From: Natronococcus sp. AD-5 | GTDB taxonomy: Archaea > Halobacteriota > Halobacteria > Halobacteriales > Natrialbaceae | Assembly: GCF_030734285.1 (NCBI RefSeq) | Contig: NZ_CP132294.1 | Location: 620,001 to 684,000 of the forward strand | Reading direction: 5' to 3' | DNA: 64,000 nucleotides | Shown here: piece after piece, positions 42,860 through 51,712 of the stretch | Layout: each line of letters opens with the position of its first letter | How positions within the stretch are numbered: position 1 is the first letter of the stretch | Position numbers and translations under genes: made by a program | The notes under the pieces: generated by a model | Told to the model about the DNA's origin: nothing | What the model saw: only the letters and a program-made list of their open reading frames with translations | Database searches by the model: none

Positions 42860-43098
42860 CCGTCCCTCCTCGCTAGTAGCTTCAAAATCCGGTTCGAAGA
42901 TATCCGGACGTACGGGTGACTCGGATGTGAGAACCATCTGGAGGACGTAGCAAATCCCGCTCAAAACCTATCACGCGCCAGGTTCGTTAATGGCGGTTGA
43001 TAATATCCAGCGTGTGAGTGTTATTTTTACACTGCCGATATCGTATCATTTGGCCGATAAGAGTGTGTGGCGTTTTTACAAATTTCACGACTGCCTAG

Positions 43099-44520
43099 AT
43101 GGCTATCCACAAACATCCGCTGGGTGCGATCGCGCAGCTCGACGAACGCAACCTGAAGGCGTTCGGGGACGATCTCCGGGGCGACCTCATCCTTCCCGAT
43201 AGCGAAGCGTACGAGGATCGCCGCAACGTGTGGAACGGCTTGATCAACAACTCCCCCGCCGTGATCGCCCGCGTCAAGGGTGGAGCCGACGTCGCCCGCG
43301 CCATCGACTTCGCACGGGAGAACGATCTCGAACTCTCCGTCCGAGGCGGCGCCCACCATCAGGCGGGTAGCGCCATCGTCGAAGGGGGCCTCGTCATCGA
43401 CCTCGAGGACATGGACGCCGTCCGTATCGATCCCGACGCGCAGATTGCACGCGTCGAACCCGGCACCCGCGCCGAGGACGTCCTCGCCGAGACGCAGCGA
43501 TACGGCCTCGCCTGTCCCACCGGAAGCGCCGGCGACGTCGGTATTCCCGGTAGCACGCTCGGGGGCGGCGTCGGCTGGATCCGTCGCAAGCACGGCCTCG
43601 CCATCGATGCCCTCCGGAGCGTCGAGATCGTAACGCCGGACGGCGAACTCCGCACCGCGTCGCCCGACCACAACGAGGAACTGTACTGGGCCGTCCGCGG
43701 AGGCGGCGGTAACTTCGGCGTCGTCACCAACTTCGAGTTCGACCTCTACGAGGTCGGCCCGATGGTCCAGGGACTCGGCGTCTTCTACCCCGCCGGCGTC
43801 GCCGAAGACGCGCTCGAGGTCTATCGAGACGTCATGGACGGCGCACCCGAAGAGCTGACCACTATCTTCCTCGACGCGCACGTCCCCGGACTACCGCCGA
43901 TGCCCGACGAACTCGTCGGCAAGGATGCCGTCGGAATCCTCGGCTGTTACGCGGGCGATCCCGAGGAAGGCGAAGCGGTCATCGAACCGCTCCGCAACGT
44001 CGCTCAGCCGTACATCGACGTGAGCGACGTGATGCCCTACGAGCTGCTCCACGACCTCGGCACGCAGATGTTCCCCTGGGGCCGCAAGTACTGCCACCGC
44101 TCCGTCTCCGTCGACGAGTTGACGGACGAACTCGTCGAGGTCGTTCGCGAGCAGCGCACCGCCTCGCCCACGCCGATGAACGCCATCGGCGTCTGGTCGA
44201 TGGGCGGGAACGTCGGCCACGGCCCCGACGCCGCCTACCAGTGGGACGCGAAGCAGTATCTGCTCACCGTCGAGACCAACTGGGAGGACTTCGACAACGC
44301 CGCCGTGCTCGAGTGGACCCGCGAGAGCGAGCGGCGCCTCCGCGACGCCGGCGGTGAAGGTGCGTACGCCGGTGAACCCGGCGTCGAAGAACAAGAGTGG
44401 GAAGACTGGTCGGAGCAGGTCTACGACGACGCCTACGACCGTCTCGCCGAGGTGAAGGCCGAGTACGACCCCGAGAACGTCTTCGAGCACAACGTCAACG
44501 TCGATCCGAACGACGCGTAA
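43099..44520 (+). CDS. FAD-linked oxidase with berberine-type C-terminus
   Basis: This 473-residue protein has the PCMH-type FAD domain (VARVKGGADVARAIDFARENDLELSVRGGAHHQAGSAIVEGGLVIDLEDM), including the RGGAHHQ segment that in relatives carries the covalent FAD His. LACPTGSAGDVGIPGSTLGGGVGWIRRKHGLAIDAL follows, and the C-terminus ends YDPENVFEHNVNV, the BBE-domain signature. Such enzymes oxidise sugars, alcohols or secondary metabolites with oxygen. A TATA-like tttttacaaat at 43073-43083 is 20 to 25 bases upstream, so the mRNA is probably leaderless. The substrate is unknown. Confidence 0.87.
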   Translation: MAIHKHPLGAIAQLDERNLKAFGDDLRGDLILPDSEAYEDRRNVWNGLINNSPAVIARVKGGADVARAIDFARENDLELSVRGGAHHQAGSAIVEGGLVIDLEDMDAVRIDPDAQIARVEPGTRAEDVLAETQRYGLACPTGSAGDVGIPGSTLGGGVGWIRRKHGLAIDALRSVEIVTPDGELRTASPDHNEELYWAVRGGGGNFGVVTNFEFDLYEVGPMVQGLGVFYPAGVAEDALEVYRDVMDGAPEELTTIFLDAHVPGLPPMPDELVGKDAVGILGCYAGDPEEGEAVIEPLRNVAQPYIDVSDVMPYELLHDLGTQMFPWGRKYCHRSVSVDELTDELVEVVREQRTASPTPMNAIGVWSMGGNVGHGPDAAYQWDAKQYLLTVETNWEDFDNAAVLEWTRESERRLRDAGGEGAYAGEPGVEEQEWEDWSEQVYDDAYDRLAEVKAEYDPENVFEHNVNVDPNDA

Positions 44521-44579
44521 CGCGCGCTCGAGACCACCGTTCCGTCGGTTCCGAGATCTCGCCTCGAGGCCACAGCACG

Positions 44580-44599
44580 GGGCGTGACGGGATTCGAAC
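44580..44599 (+). repeat. Copy of the tRNA-Arg 3' end
   Basis: The 20-mer gggcgtgacgggattcgaac here equals the 3' end of the tRNA-Arg gene on its coding strand complement at 44710-44729, exactly 130 bases away. This is what an attachment-site duplication from a tRNA-integrating element would leave. There is no integrase gene in the 110 bases between. Confidence 0.7.
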
Positions 44600-44667
44600 T
44601 ACGGTCGGACGTTTCGGGTCGCCCCTGCGGTCGCTTTCCGGGCTGCGGCTTCCCTAGTTCGAATCCC
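44589..44667. repeat. Inverted T-arm-like sequences beside the tRNA
   Basis: The 13-mer gggattcgaacta (44589-44601) recurs inverted as tagttcgaatccc (44655-44667). Both look like a tRNA T arm. Next to it, cccgttgcggtcgc (44672-44685) is nearly the reverse complement of gcgaccagcaacggg (44698-44712), overlapping the end of the tRNA-Arg gene. These are probably remains of past rearrangement or integration at the tRNA. Confidence 0.55.
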
Positions 44668-44708
44668 AGTACCCGTTGCGGTCGCTCACGTGCGTTCGCG
44701 ACCAGCAA

Positions 44709-44781
44709 CGGGCGTGACGGGATTCGAACCCGCGATCAGAAGGTTAGGAACCTCCTGCCCTATCCGCTAGGCCACACGCCC
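44709..44781 (-). tRNA. tRNA-Arg (anticodon CCU)
   Basis: The minus strand folds as a cloverleaf: acceptor GGGCGTG/CACGCCC, D arm GCCT/GGGC, anticodon stem GGAGG/CCTTC with loop TTCCTAA giving anticodon CCT (reads AGG, Arg), and T arm GCGGG-TTCGAAT-CCCGT. No CCA is encoded and no intron is seen. The tatA gene lies 16 bases downstream in coordinates, on the same strand. Confidence 0.93.
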
Positions 44782-44796
44782 CGTCGGAGAAAAGCG

Positions 44797-45114
44797 TTAG
44801 TTCGGTTCGGTGTCCGTTTCGGTCTCCTCTTCGCTAGTGACCGGTTCCGTGTCGACGAAGTCGTCGTCGTCCTCGGCCTGAGCGGCCCTGAACTCCTCTT
44901 CCTCGCCCTCTTCGAATCCTGCTTCGCGCATCTCCTCGAGTTCCGTTTCGACCTTTTCACGCCCCTTCTGGAATTCGCCCATGGCCTCACCCGTCGACCG
45001 CGCCAGCTTCGGGATCTTGTTCGCCCCGAAGAGCAGAATGGCGATGAAAAGGATGATCAGTAGTTCCGGACCCCCTGGAATAGGGGCAAACAGCGGTGCA
45101 ATTTCGAGTGCCAT
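44797..45114 (-). CDS. tatA: Twin-arginine translocase subunit TatA
   Basis: This 105-residue protein begins MALEIAPLFAPIPGGPELLIILFIAILLFGANKIPKLARSTGEAMGEFQKG, the TatA/E pattern of one membrane helix, the FGxxKxP hinge and an amphipathic helix, followed by a Glu/Asp-rich tail. TatA forms the pore of the Tat pathway, the main export route for folded proteins in haloarchaea, and several Tat substrates are in this window. The upstream ATG at 45141 would add nine residues before the helix and is less likely. Confidence 0.93.
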   Translation of the reverse strand: MALEIAPLFAPIPGGPELLIILFIAILLFGANKIPKLARSTGEAMGEFQKGREKVETELEEMREAGFEEGEEEEFRAAQAEDDDDFVDTEPVTSEEETETDTEPN

Positions 45115-45237
45115 CTCTATGCGTGGCTTACCGGCTGGCAATTATAATCTTTTTGCTCGTGCCGCCGATTTCGCGACGTCCGGCGATCCGCGCCGAGAAC
45201 GAAACTGTCTTTCCCGTATGTCCGTAAGTCACGTTCG

Positions 45238-45717
45238 ATGGTAGAAACTGGAGACGCCGCACCGGACTTCACGGCACCGCTCGCGAACGGCGACGTCGAT
45301 TCGTTCACGCTCTCCGAGCGCCTCGAGGACGAGGCGCCGATCGTCCTGGCGTTCTTCCCCGGCGCGTTCACGAGCGTCTGCACCGACGAGATGTGCACGT
45401 TCCAGGCCCGGCTCTCGACGTTCGAGGACGTCGATGCCGCCGTCTACGGCGTCAGTCGCGACTCCCCGTTCGCGCTCAACGAGTTCCGCGAGCAGAACGA
45501 CCTCGAGTTCGGCCTCGTCAGCGACTTCAACAAGGATCTCATCGAGGACTACGACGTCGAGATGGACTTCGACGACCTGGGCGTCTACGGCGTCGCCAAG
45601 CGCTCCGTGTTCGTCGTCGACGCCGACGGCGAGATCACGTACGCGTGGGTCAGCGACGATCCCGGGGTCGAACCCGAGTACGCCGAAGTCGAGGACGCAG
45701 TCGCCGACGCAGCGTAA
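45238..45717 (+). CDS. Peroxiredoxin (AhpC/TSA-Redoxin family)
   Basis: This 159-residue thioredoxin-fold protein starts VETGDAAPDFTAPLANGDVDS and carries the peroxidatic Cys in FFPGAFTSVCTDEMCTFQARL with the FxPGAFTxxC active-site pattern. A nearby second Cys four residues on may be the resolving Cys. It reduces hydrogen peroxide and alkyl peroxides. ATP-independent and cytosolic. Length is typical of 1-Cys/BCP-like peroxiredoxins. Confidence 0.92.
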   Translation: MVETGDAAPDFTAPLANGDVDSFTLSERLEDEAPIVLAFFPGAFTSVCTDEMCTFQARLSTFEDVDAAVYGVSRDSPFALNEFREQNDLEFGLVSDFNKDLIEDYDVEMDFDDLGVYGVAKRSVFVVDADGEITYAWVSDDPGVEPEYAEVEDAVADAA

Positions 45718-45727
45718 TCCACCCGCA

Positions 45728-45737
45728 GCGCTTTTTT
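45728..45737 (+). promoter_or_regulatory. T-rich element between peroxiredoxin and HD genes
   Basis: gcttttttag is 10 bases after the peroxiredoxin stop and about 28 before the HD-protein ATG. It can be the terminator of the first gene, the TATA-like element of the second, or both. Confidence 0.4.
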
Positions 45738-45759
45738 AGTCCGGAGCCGTCGTTCGGAT

Positions 45760-46575
45760 ATGAGCGATTCTACGACTGACGAGCGGGCCGGCCGTGTCTA
45801 CGTTCCTGATGCAGACCATCATTTCCCCGATAAGAAGCTAAACCGGGTGCTCGAGTTCGTCGAGGACGACGAGGAAATCCAGACCTACCTCGAGGCCCAG
45901 AACGTCAACGCCGTCGATCGAATGCGGTACAACGACCACGGCGAGAAACACATCGAAATCGTCCGCAACCGCGCGCTCTGTCTGTACGATCTGCTGAAGG
46001 CGGGCGACGTCGAGTTCAACGGCGCGAGCGAGCAGGGGCTCGAGGAAGCCGACGAGGCGGTCATCGTCGCGCTCGCGGCGACGCTCCACGACGTCGGCCA
46101 CGTCGTCCACCGCGACCAGCACGCCTACTACTCGATCCCGCTGGCCGCCGACGTTCTCGACCGGGTGCTCCCCGAGTTCTACGACGTCGCCGAGACCGTC
46201 CGGATGAAAGGCGAAGTCCTCCACGCGATCCTCTGTCATCACCGGGCCGAGACGCCGCTGACGACCGAGGCGGGCGTCATCCGGGTCGCCGACGCGCTCG
46301 ACATGGAGCGCGGTCGCTCGCGGATCCCCTACGAGCAGGGCGGGCGCGGCATCAACACGCTCTCGAGCCAGGCGATCAGCCGCGTCTCCCTCCACGAGGG
46401 CGACTCGCGTCCGGTTCTGGTCGAAATCGCGATGACCAACGCGGCCGGCGTCTACCAGGTCGACAACCTGCTGAAGGCCAAACTCCAGGATTCCGGCCTC
46501 GAGGACCAGATCCGGATCGTCGCCGTCAACACGAACGAAAACCGCGAACAACTGGTCGAACGGATCGAACTGTAG
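45760..46575 (+). CDS. HD-domain metal-dependent phosphohydrolase-like protein
   Basis: This 271-residue protein has an HD domain: NDHGEKHIEIVRNRALCLYDLL near residues 50-75, the metal-binding LHDVGHVVHRDQHAYYSIPLA near 108-128, and HHRAE near 166. A conserved C-terminal part VDNLLKAKLQDSGLEDQIRIVAVN follows. HD proteins of this type hydrolyse phosphomonoesters or nucleotides; the precise substrate is unknown. I do not recognise the exact family name. Confidence 0.8.
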   Translation: MSDSTTDERAGRVYVPDADHHFPDKKLNRVLEFVEDDEEIQTYLEAQNVNAVDRMRYNDHGEKHIEIVRNRALCLYDLLKAGDVEFNGASEQGLEEADEAVIVALAATLHDVGHVVHRDQHAYYSIPLAADVLDRVLPEFYDVAETVRMKGEVLHAILCHHRAETPLTTEAGVIRVADALDMERGRSRIPYEQGGRGINTLSSQAISRVSLHEGDSRPVLVEIAMTNAAGVYQVDNLLKAKLQDSGLEDQIRIVAVNTNENREQLVERIEL

Positions 46576-46619
46576 CGCGAATCCGCTCTTCCGAAATCGT
46601 TACAAGCGCGACCGACCCG

Positions 46620-46844
46620 TCAGCTGGGTCTGTATCGACCGTCGACCCGCTCGAGGTGCCCGCGGTTGCGAAGCGTCCGCGTAATCGAGAGGGCGGCTCC
46701 CTTGTCGACGTCGAGCGCGGTACAGATATCGTCGGCGGTCGACTCCGGCCAGACCTGGAGGTAGAGGTACACCAGCTTCGCCTGCGCCGACTCGAAATCG
46801 TCGGGTATCGACACGTCAGATTTCGGTTGCCCGTCGAGTTGCAT
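46620..46844 (-). CDS. Small winged-helix DNA-binding protein
   Basis: This 74-residue protein reads QAKLVYLYLQVWPESTADDICTALDVDKGAALSITRTLRNRGHLERVDGRYRPS, a helix-turn-helix with a beta-wing, of the TrmB/MarR-like class common in haloarchaea. It has no ligand domain, so it may act as a stand-alone regulator. It lies on the minus strand between the HD gene and the XapX gene. Confidence 0.75.
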   Translation of the reverse strand: MQLDGQPKSDVSIPDDFESAQAKLVYLYLQVWPESTADDICTALDVDKGAALSITRTLRNRGHLERVDGRYRPS

Positions 46845-47012
46845 ACTACACCGTCCGTGGTTCGACGATATTAAAATTGAGTGTCGTCATCTGTCGAAGA
46901 CTGCGGTACGGTATCGGCTCGAACGGGTCGAATCGCCGCGGCACTCCTCCCGTCTCGAGGCTCCCTCGATGGAAGACGTGCCGCTTTTGTCCTCACCCGC
47001 CTTCCCATCGAT

Positions 47013-47207
47013 ATGAACCTCCAGTTCGTCGTACTCGGTCTACTGACCGGTGCGCTCACCGGCGCGTTCTTCGCGCTCGTCGATGTACCGATCCCCGCAC
47101 CGCCGGAACTTCCCGGACTCATGGGAATCGTCGGAATCTATCTCGGCTACAAGCTCGTCGAGATGTCGGGAACCAGCCTCGAGATCCTCGAGTCGATCGG
47201 CTTCTAG
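47013..47207 (+). CDS. XapX-domain small membrane protein
   Basis: This 64-residue protein, MNLQFVVLGLLTGALTGAFFALVDVPIPAPPELPGLMGIVGIYLGYKLVE, matches the XapX pattern of two hydrophobic segments around a Pro-rich turn (PIPAPPxLPGxMGIxGIYxGYxxxE). XapX is found near xanthosine permease genes in bacteria, but its function is unknown. A cttttgtcc element is 28 bases upstream. Confidence 0.8.
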   Translation: MNLQFVVLGLLTGALTGAFFALVDVPIPAPPELPGLMGIVGIYLGYKLVEMSGTSLEILESIGF

Positions 47208-47235
47208 TCCACGACGACTGTCGAACCCGGTATCG

Positions 47236-48540
47236 TCACGAGCCGACATCCAGTTCGGCGGCGAACTCGCGGGCTCGCGCTCTGATCGCCTCGGCGTCCG
47301 CGGCGAGCACCTCTCCGTCGCGCATCAGCACGTCTCCGTCGACCACCGTGAACCGAACGTCGTCGCCGCGTGCGGCGAACGTCAGGTGCGAGAGGACGTC
47401 GTGGATCGGCGTCGCGCGAGTGACGTCGGTCTCGAGTCCGATGACGTCGGCCTTCCAGCCCTCGCGAAGCTTGCCGACGCGCTCGAAGCCGGCCGCCCTG
47501 GCCCCGTTGATGGTCGCCATCTCGAACACCGTCCGGGCCGGTAGCGCCTGCGGCTCGAGCCGATCTACTTTCTGGAGCAGGCTCGCCTGGCGCATCTCCG
47601 TGAACGGGTCGAGCGTGTTGTTACACGGCGGTCCGTCGTTGCCCAGCGCGACGTTGATCCCCCGATCCAGGTAGTCGAGCACCGGCGCGACGCCGCTCGC
47701 GAGCTTCATGTTCGAGGACGGGCAGTAGGTGACGTGCGTGCCGGTCTCGGCCAGGACCTCGCGTTCGCTCTCGTCGGTCCAGACGCAGTGAGCGAGCACG
47801 ACGTCCTCGCCGGTCAGGCCGACCTCGTCGAGCCAGTGGATGTTCCGGCGGCCGGTCTCCTCCTCGACGGTTTCTATCTCGCCGCGATTCTCGCTCGCGT
47901 GGGTGTGGATCGTCACCCCGTCGTACGCGTCCGCGAGTTCCCTGGCCCCGCGGAGGCACTCCTCGGTGCAACTCACGGCGAACCGGGGCGTCACGGCGTA
48001 CCGGATGCGACCGTCGGCGGCGCCGTGGTACTCGCGAACGAGCCGCTCGCTCTCGGCGAGCGCCTCGTCGGCGTCCTCGAGCAGCCCCGACGGGGCGTCC
48101 TTGTCCATCATCACCTTCCCGAGGCGGCCGCGGATCCCGAGGTCGCGGGCGGCCTCGAACGCCTCCTCGGCGTGGGCCACCGAGAGGTGGTCGACGCAGG
48201 TCGTCGTCCCGCTCTCGATCATCTCGAGGTAGCCGAGTTCGGCGGCGGTGCGCATCTCGTCGGCCGACAGCGACGCCTCCATCGGGAGGACGTACTCGTA
48301 GAGCCAGTCGAGCAACTCGGTGTCGTCGGCGATGCCGCGACCGAGGCTCTGGACCGAGTGGACGTGCGCGCCGACCGTACCCGGCGCGAGCAGGTCGCAG
48401 GCGTGGCGCTCGTGGTCCGGATACCGCTCGAGACAGGTCGATCGATCCCCCACGGCGACGATCACGTCGTCCTCGACGACGACCGCACCGTCGCGAACGA
48501 CGGTGTCGGCGTCGGCGACGACTGTCCCCGACAACAACAT
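47236..48540 (-). CDS. Amidohydrolase (5'-deoxyadenosine / S-adenosylhomocysteine deaminase-like)
   Basis: This 434-residue protein belongs to the TRZ/ATZ-type metal-dependent hydrolases: GAHVHSVQSLGRG (HxH), GTTTCVDHLSVAH, HTHASENRGEIE, VVLAHCVWTDESER and GNDGPPCNNTLD (the catalytic His and Asp). Such enzymes deaminate 5'-deoxyadenosine, methylthioadenosine or related compounds, using Zn. In archaeal genomes this class is named dadD or mtaD, but the substrate cannot be fixed here. It has no evident operon partner. Confidence 0.82.
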   Translation of the reverse strand: MLLSGTVVADADTVVRDGAVVVEDDVIVAVGDRSTCLERYPDHERHACDLLAPGTVGAHVHSVQSLGRGIADDTELLDWLYEYVLPMEASLSADEMRTAAELGYLEMIESGTTTCVDHLSVAHAEEAFEAARDLGIRGRLGKVMMDKDAPSGLLEDADEALAESERLVREYHGAADGRIRYAVTPRFAVSCTEECLRGARELADAYDGVTIHTHASENRGEIETVEEETGRRNIHWLDEVGLTGEDVVLAHCVWTDESEREVLAETGTHVTYCPSSNMKLASGVAPVLDYLDRGINVALGNDGPPCNNTLDPFTEMRQASLLQKVDRLEPQALPARTVFEMATINGARAAGFERVGKLREGWKADVIGLETDVTRATPIHDVLSHLTFAARGDDVRFTVVDGDVLMRDGEVLAADAEAIRARAREFAAELDVGS

Positions 48541-48614
48541 ACCGAGCCACAGTAGCCAGGGGGTCGCCTTAGCTCTGCTGATCTCGGAACCCCGATCGAA
48601 AACGGAACGGCGGC

Positions 48615-50453
48615 TCAGTAACTGCGCTCTTTCGGCTCGTAGGTCTTCTCCTCGCCCTCGAGGATGACGGGGCGGTAGAAGATGGTGGGCTCGCCGTCGT
48701 CCCAGGAGATGAGCGTGTGCTTGAGCCAGTTCTCGTCGTCGCGCTCCTGGTTCTCCTGGCGCCAGTGGGCGCCGCGGAACTCGTTGCGCACGAGCGCGCC
48801 GAGCGCGATCGTCTCGGCGACGTCGATCAGGTTCCGCGTCTCGTAGGTCATCTGGAGGTCGGTGTTGAACGTGCGCGAGGGGTCGTCGACGTAGACGTTC
48901 TGGTACTCCTCGCGGCACTCGCGGATGATCTTGAGCGCCTTCTTGATTCCCTCTTCGGTGCGGAAGACGTTCACGTAGTCGGTCATCGCGTTCTGGAGCT
49001 TCGAGCGGATCTGGGCGTGCTGGATGCCGTCGTCTTTGTCCATCAGGCGGTCGACGCGCGCCCGTTCCCGCTCGACGGCGCGCTCGAGCAGCCCCTCGGC
49101 TTCCGCCGCGACCCCTCCGTCGGCTGCGACGCCGCCCGAGGTGTCGAGACCGGCCTCGCCGGGTGCGACGGGGAGCTCCGTGTCGGTCTCGTCTTCGACG
49201 TCGTCACCGTACCCCGTCTCGATCTCGGCCTCGCCGAGGTCCTCCCCGGCGGCGTGGCGGCCGGCGCGCTTGCCGAAGACGATGAGTTCGGGCAGCGCGT
49301 TGCCGCCGAGGCGGTTTCCGCCGTGGACGGAGACGCAGGCACATTCGCCGGCCGCGTAGAGGCCGTCGATGCAGGTCTGGCCGTTCTCGTCGACGTCGAT
49401 GCCGCCCATCGCGTAGTGCTGGCCGGGCTTGACCGGCATCGGCTCGACGAGCCCGTCGACGCCCTCGAAGTCCTCCGCGAGGTGGAGGATGTTCTCGAGG
49501 CGGTCTAAGATGCGATCCTCGCCGAGGTGACGCATGTCGAGGTGGACGTACTCGTCCTCGACGCCGCGACCCTCGCCGACCTCGGTGAGTTCGGCGCGGG
49601 CGACGACGTCTCGCGAGGCGAGTTCGCCCGAGTTGTTCGCGTAGCCGTACTCGAACATGAATCGCTCGCCCTCGTTGTTGTAGAGGATCCCGCCCTCGCC
49701 GCGGACCCCTTCGGAGATGAGGACGCCCGTGGACGGCAGGGACGTCGGGTGGAACTGGATGAACTCCATGTCCTCGAGCGGCGCGCCGGCGCGGTAGGCC
49801 ATCGCGTGGCCGTCGCCGGTACAGGAGACGGCGTTGGTGGTGTGGTCGAACGCCTGCCCGGGGCCGCCGGTCGCGAGGATGACGCCCCGGTTCGCCCGGA
49901 ATCCTTCGACCTTTCCGGACTGGACGTCGTAGGCGACGACGCCGTGACACTCCCGGTCGTTCGGGTCGGGCGCGTCGTCGGTCACGAGGTTCATCACGTA
50001 CCACTCGTCGTAGACCTGAATCCCGCGCTTGACGACCTGCTCGTACATCGTGTGCAGCAGGTGGTGGCCGGTTTCGGCGCCGGCGTAGGTCGTCCGCGGG
50101 TACGAGAGCCCGCCGAACGGTCGCTGGGAGACGCGGCCGTCCTCCTCGCGGGAGAACGGCATGCCCCAGTGCTCGAGCGTGATCGTGTCGTCGGGGGCGT
50201 CGCGGGCGAGGGTTTCGACGGCGGGGGCGTCGGCCAGGTAGTCCGACCCCTTCATCGTGTCGTAAGCGTGGAGTTCCCAGTCGTCGCCCTCCTGGAGGGC
50301 GGCGTTGATCCCGCCCTCGGCCGCGCCGGTGTGGCTGCGGACCGGATGGAGTTTCGAGACCAGGGCCGTGTCGGCTCCCGCCTCGTGCGCTGCGACCGCG
50401 GCGCGAAGGCCGGCGCCGCCGGCGCCGACCACGATGACGTCGTGTTCGTACAT
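48615..50453 (-). CDS. sdhA: Succinate dehydrogenase flavoprotein subunit
   Basis: This 612-residue protein has the FAD-binding VVGAGGAGLRAAVAAHEAGADTALVSK, the covalent FAD His41 in RSHTGAAEGGINAAL, the active-site ALPELIVFGKRAGRHAA with the substrate Arg region, and the C-terminal helical region ending near RSY. It oxidises succinate to fumarate and passes electrons to SdhB. It is the last gene of sdhC-sdhD-sdhB-sdhA on the minus strand, beginning one base after the sdhB stop. Confidence 0.96.
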   Translation of the reverse strand: MYEHDVIVVGAGGAGLRAAVAAHEAGADTALVSKLHPVRSHTGAAEGGINAALQEGDDWELHAYDTMKGSDYLADAPAVETLARDAPDDTITLEHWGMPFSREEDGRVSQRPFGGLSYPRTTYAGAETGHHLLHTMYEQVVKRGIQVYDEWYVMNLVTDDAPDPNDRECHGVVAYDVQSGKVEGFRANRGVILATGGPGQAFDHTTNAVSCTGDGHAMAYRAGAPLEDMEFIQFHPTSLPSTGVLISEGVRGEGGILYNNEGERFMFEYGYANNSGELASRDVVARAELTEVGEGRGVEDEYVHLDMRHLGEDRILDRLENILHLAEDFEGVDGLVEPMPVKPGQHYAMGGIDVDENGQTCIDGLYAAGECACVSVHGGNRLGGNALPELIVFGKRAGRHAAGEDLGEAEIETGYGDDVEDETDTELPVAPGEAGLDTSGGVAADGGVAAEAEGLLERAVERERARVDRLMDKDDGIQHAQIRSKLQNAMTDYVNVFRTEEGIKKALKIIRECREEYQNVYVDDPSRTFNTDLQMTYETRNLIDVAETIALGALVRNEFRGAHWRQENQERDDENWLKHTLISWDDGEPTIFYRPVILEGEEKTYEPKERSY

Positions 50454-50454
50454 A

Positions 50455-51345
50455 TTACCAGAACTTCAGGTTCTTCTTGACCGCCTCCCGCTTGAGCTCC
50501 TGAATGTGCTCGGTCAGCGGGATGTCCTTCGGACACACCTCGGTACAGGAGAACTGGGTCTGACAGCGCCAGACGCCGTGTTCCTGCTCGACGATGCGGA
50601 GTCGATGCTCCTTGATCTCTTCGTCCTCGCGCTCGTCCATCGCGAACCGGTAGGCCTTGTTGATCGCCGCGGGGCCGAGGTACTCGTTGTCGCCCGCCGC
50701 GATGTTACACGAGGACATACACGCGGCACACCAGATACAGCGCGTGGACATCTTGACCTTCTCGCGGTTCTCCCGCGACTGGCGCTGTTCCTCGAGGTCG
50801 CCCTCGGGGAGGTCCGCCTGCTGGAAGTAGGGCTCGACCGCGTGCATCTGGTCGTAGAAGTGGTCCATGTCGACGACCAGGTCCTTGACGACCTCCTGGT
50901 GGGGCAGCGGTTCGACCCGAACCGGCTGCTCGAGGTCGGCGATCTGGGTCTTACAGCCGAGTCGCTGCCTACCGTTTACGAAGAACGCGTCGGAGCCGCA
51001 GACCGCCTGCCGGCAGGAGTGGCGGAACGTCAGCGAGGAGTCGAACTCGTCGCGGGCGTACATGACCGCGTCGAGGACGGTCATTCCCTTCTCGAAGGGG
51101 ACGTAGAAGTCGTCGAAGCGCGGCTCCTGCTTGCCTTCGATCTCGGGATCGTAACGGAACACCTTGATGTGAACCGTCTCTCCCTCGAGGTCGGACTCGT
51201 CGACGGTCTCCTCTTGGGCCAGTCCCTGTTCTTTTTCCTTGAGCCGCCGGTCCTGTGGCGACTCCGCGCCCCGCATCTCGGGGTCTTCCGGTGCTTCCTG
51301 TGATTCGGGTTCCTGCGGTTCGGGTTCTTGCTGTTGCGTACTCAT
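50455..51345 (-). CDS. sdhB: Succinate dehydrogenase iron-sulfur subunit
   Basis: This 296-residue protein has a Glu/Pro/Gln-rich N-terminal extension of about 35 residues, then a ferredoxin-like domain with CRQAVCGSDAFFVNGRQRLGC ([2Fe-2S]) and a C-terminal domain with CIWCAACMSSCN ([4Fe-4S]) and CQTQFSCTEVCPKDI (3Fe-4S). It carries electrons from SdhA to the membrane subunits. The N-terminal extension is longer than in bacterial SdhB. Confidence 0.95.
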   Translation of the reverse strand: MSTQQQEPEPQEPESQEAPEDPEMRGAESPQDRRLKEKEQGLAQEETVDESDLEGETVHIKVFRYDPEIEGKQEPRFDDFYVPFEKGMTVLDAVMYARDEFDSSLTFRHSCRQAVCGSDAFFVNGRQRLGCKTQIADLEQPVRVEPLPHQEVVKDLVVDMDHFYDQMHAVEPYFQQADLPEGDLEEQRQSRENREKVKMSTRCIWCAACMSSCNIAAGDNEYLGPAAINKAYRFAMDEREDEEIKEHRLRIVEQEHGVWRCQTQFSCTEVCPKDIPLTEHIQELKREAVKKNLKFW

Positions 51346-51346
51346 G

Positions 51347-51712
51347 TTAGATCCACCCCGCCATGGCGGTTGCGACCCAGATACCCTGGACGATGAGTGC
51401 GAGCCCGGCGATCGCGAGAACGGCGAGCATGACCTTCTTCTGCGCGCCCTCGAGACCCTGGTTGACCAAGGCGTTGTAGACGCCGTTGACCCCGTGGAAC
51501 GTCCCGGCGATCAGGAACAACACCATCGTCAGGAAGTATCCGATAGTGCTCATTCGTTCTTGCGTCCCAGCGAACGTAACTTCTGCGGCGTGGCTGACGA
51601 AGTGCAGTTGGAAGAAGTGGAACGCGAGAGTGACGACGAGAAACGCCGCGGTGATTCGCTGGAGCAACCACGCGGTCCCGCCGGGTGCGAACGAGGAGTA
51701 GCGTTCCGCCAT
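51347..51712 (-). CDS. sdhD: Succinate dehydrogenase membrane subunit SdhD
   Basis: This 121-residue hydrophobic protein has three membrane helices (about 17-38, 52-76 and 87-110). It starts [38 protein letters not shown]; the first-helix His residues are likely heme or quinone-site ligands. It lies between sdhC (upstream) and sdhB, overlapping the sdhC stop by one base. The subunit anchors SdhAB and passes electrons to menaquinone. Confidence 0.9.
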   Translation of the reverse strand: MAERYSSFAPGGTAWLLQRITAAFLVVTLAFHFFQLHFVSHAAEVTFAGTQERMSTIGYFLTMVLFLIAGTFHGVNGVYNALVNQGLEGAQKKVMLAVLAIAGLALIVQGIWVATAMAGWI

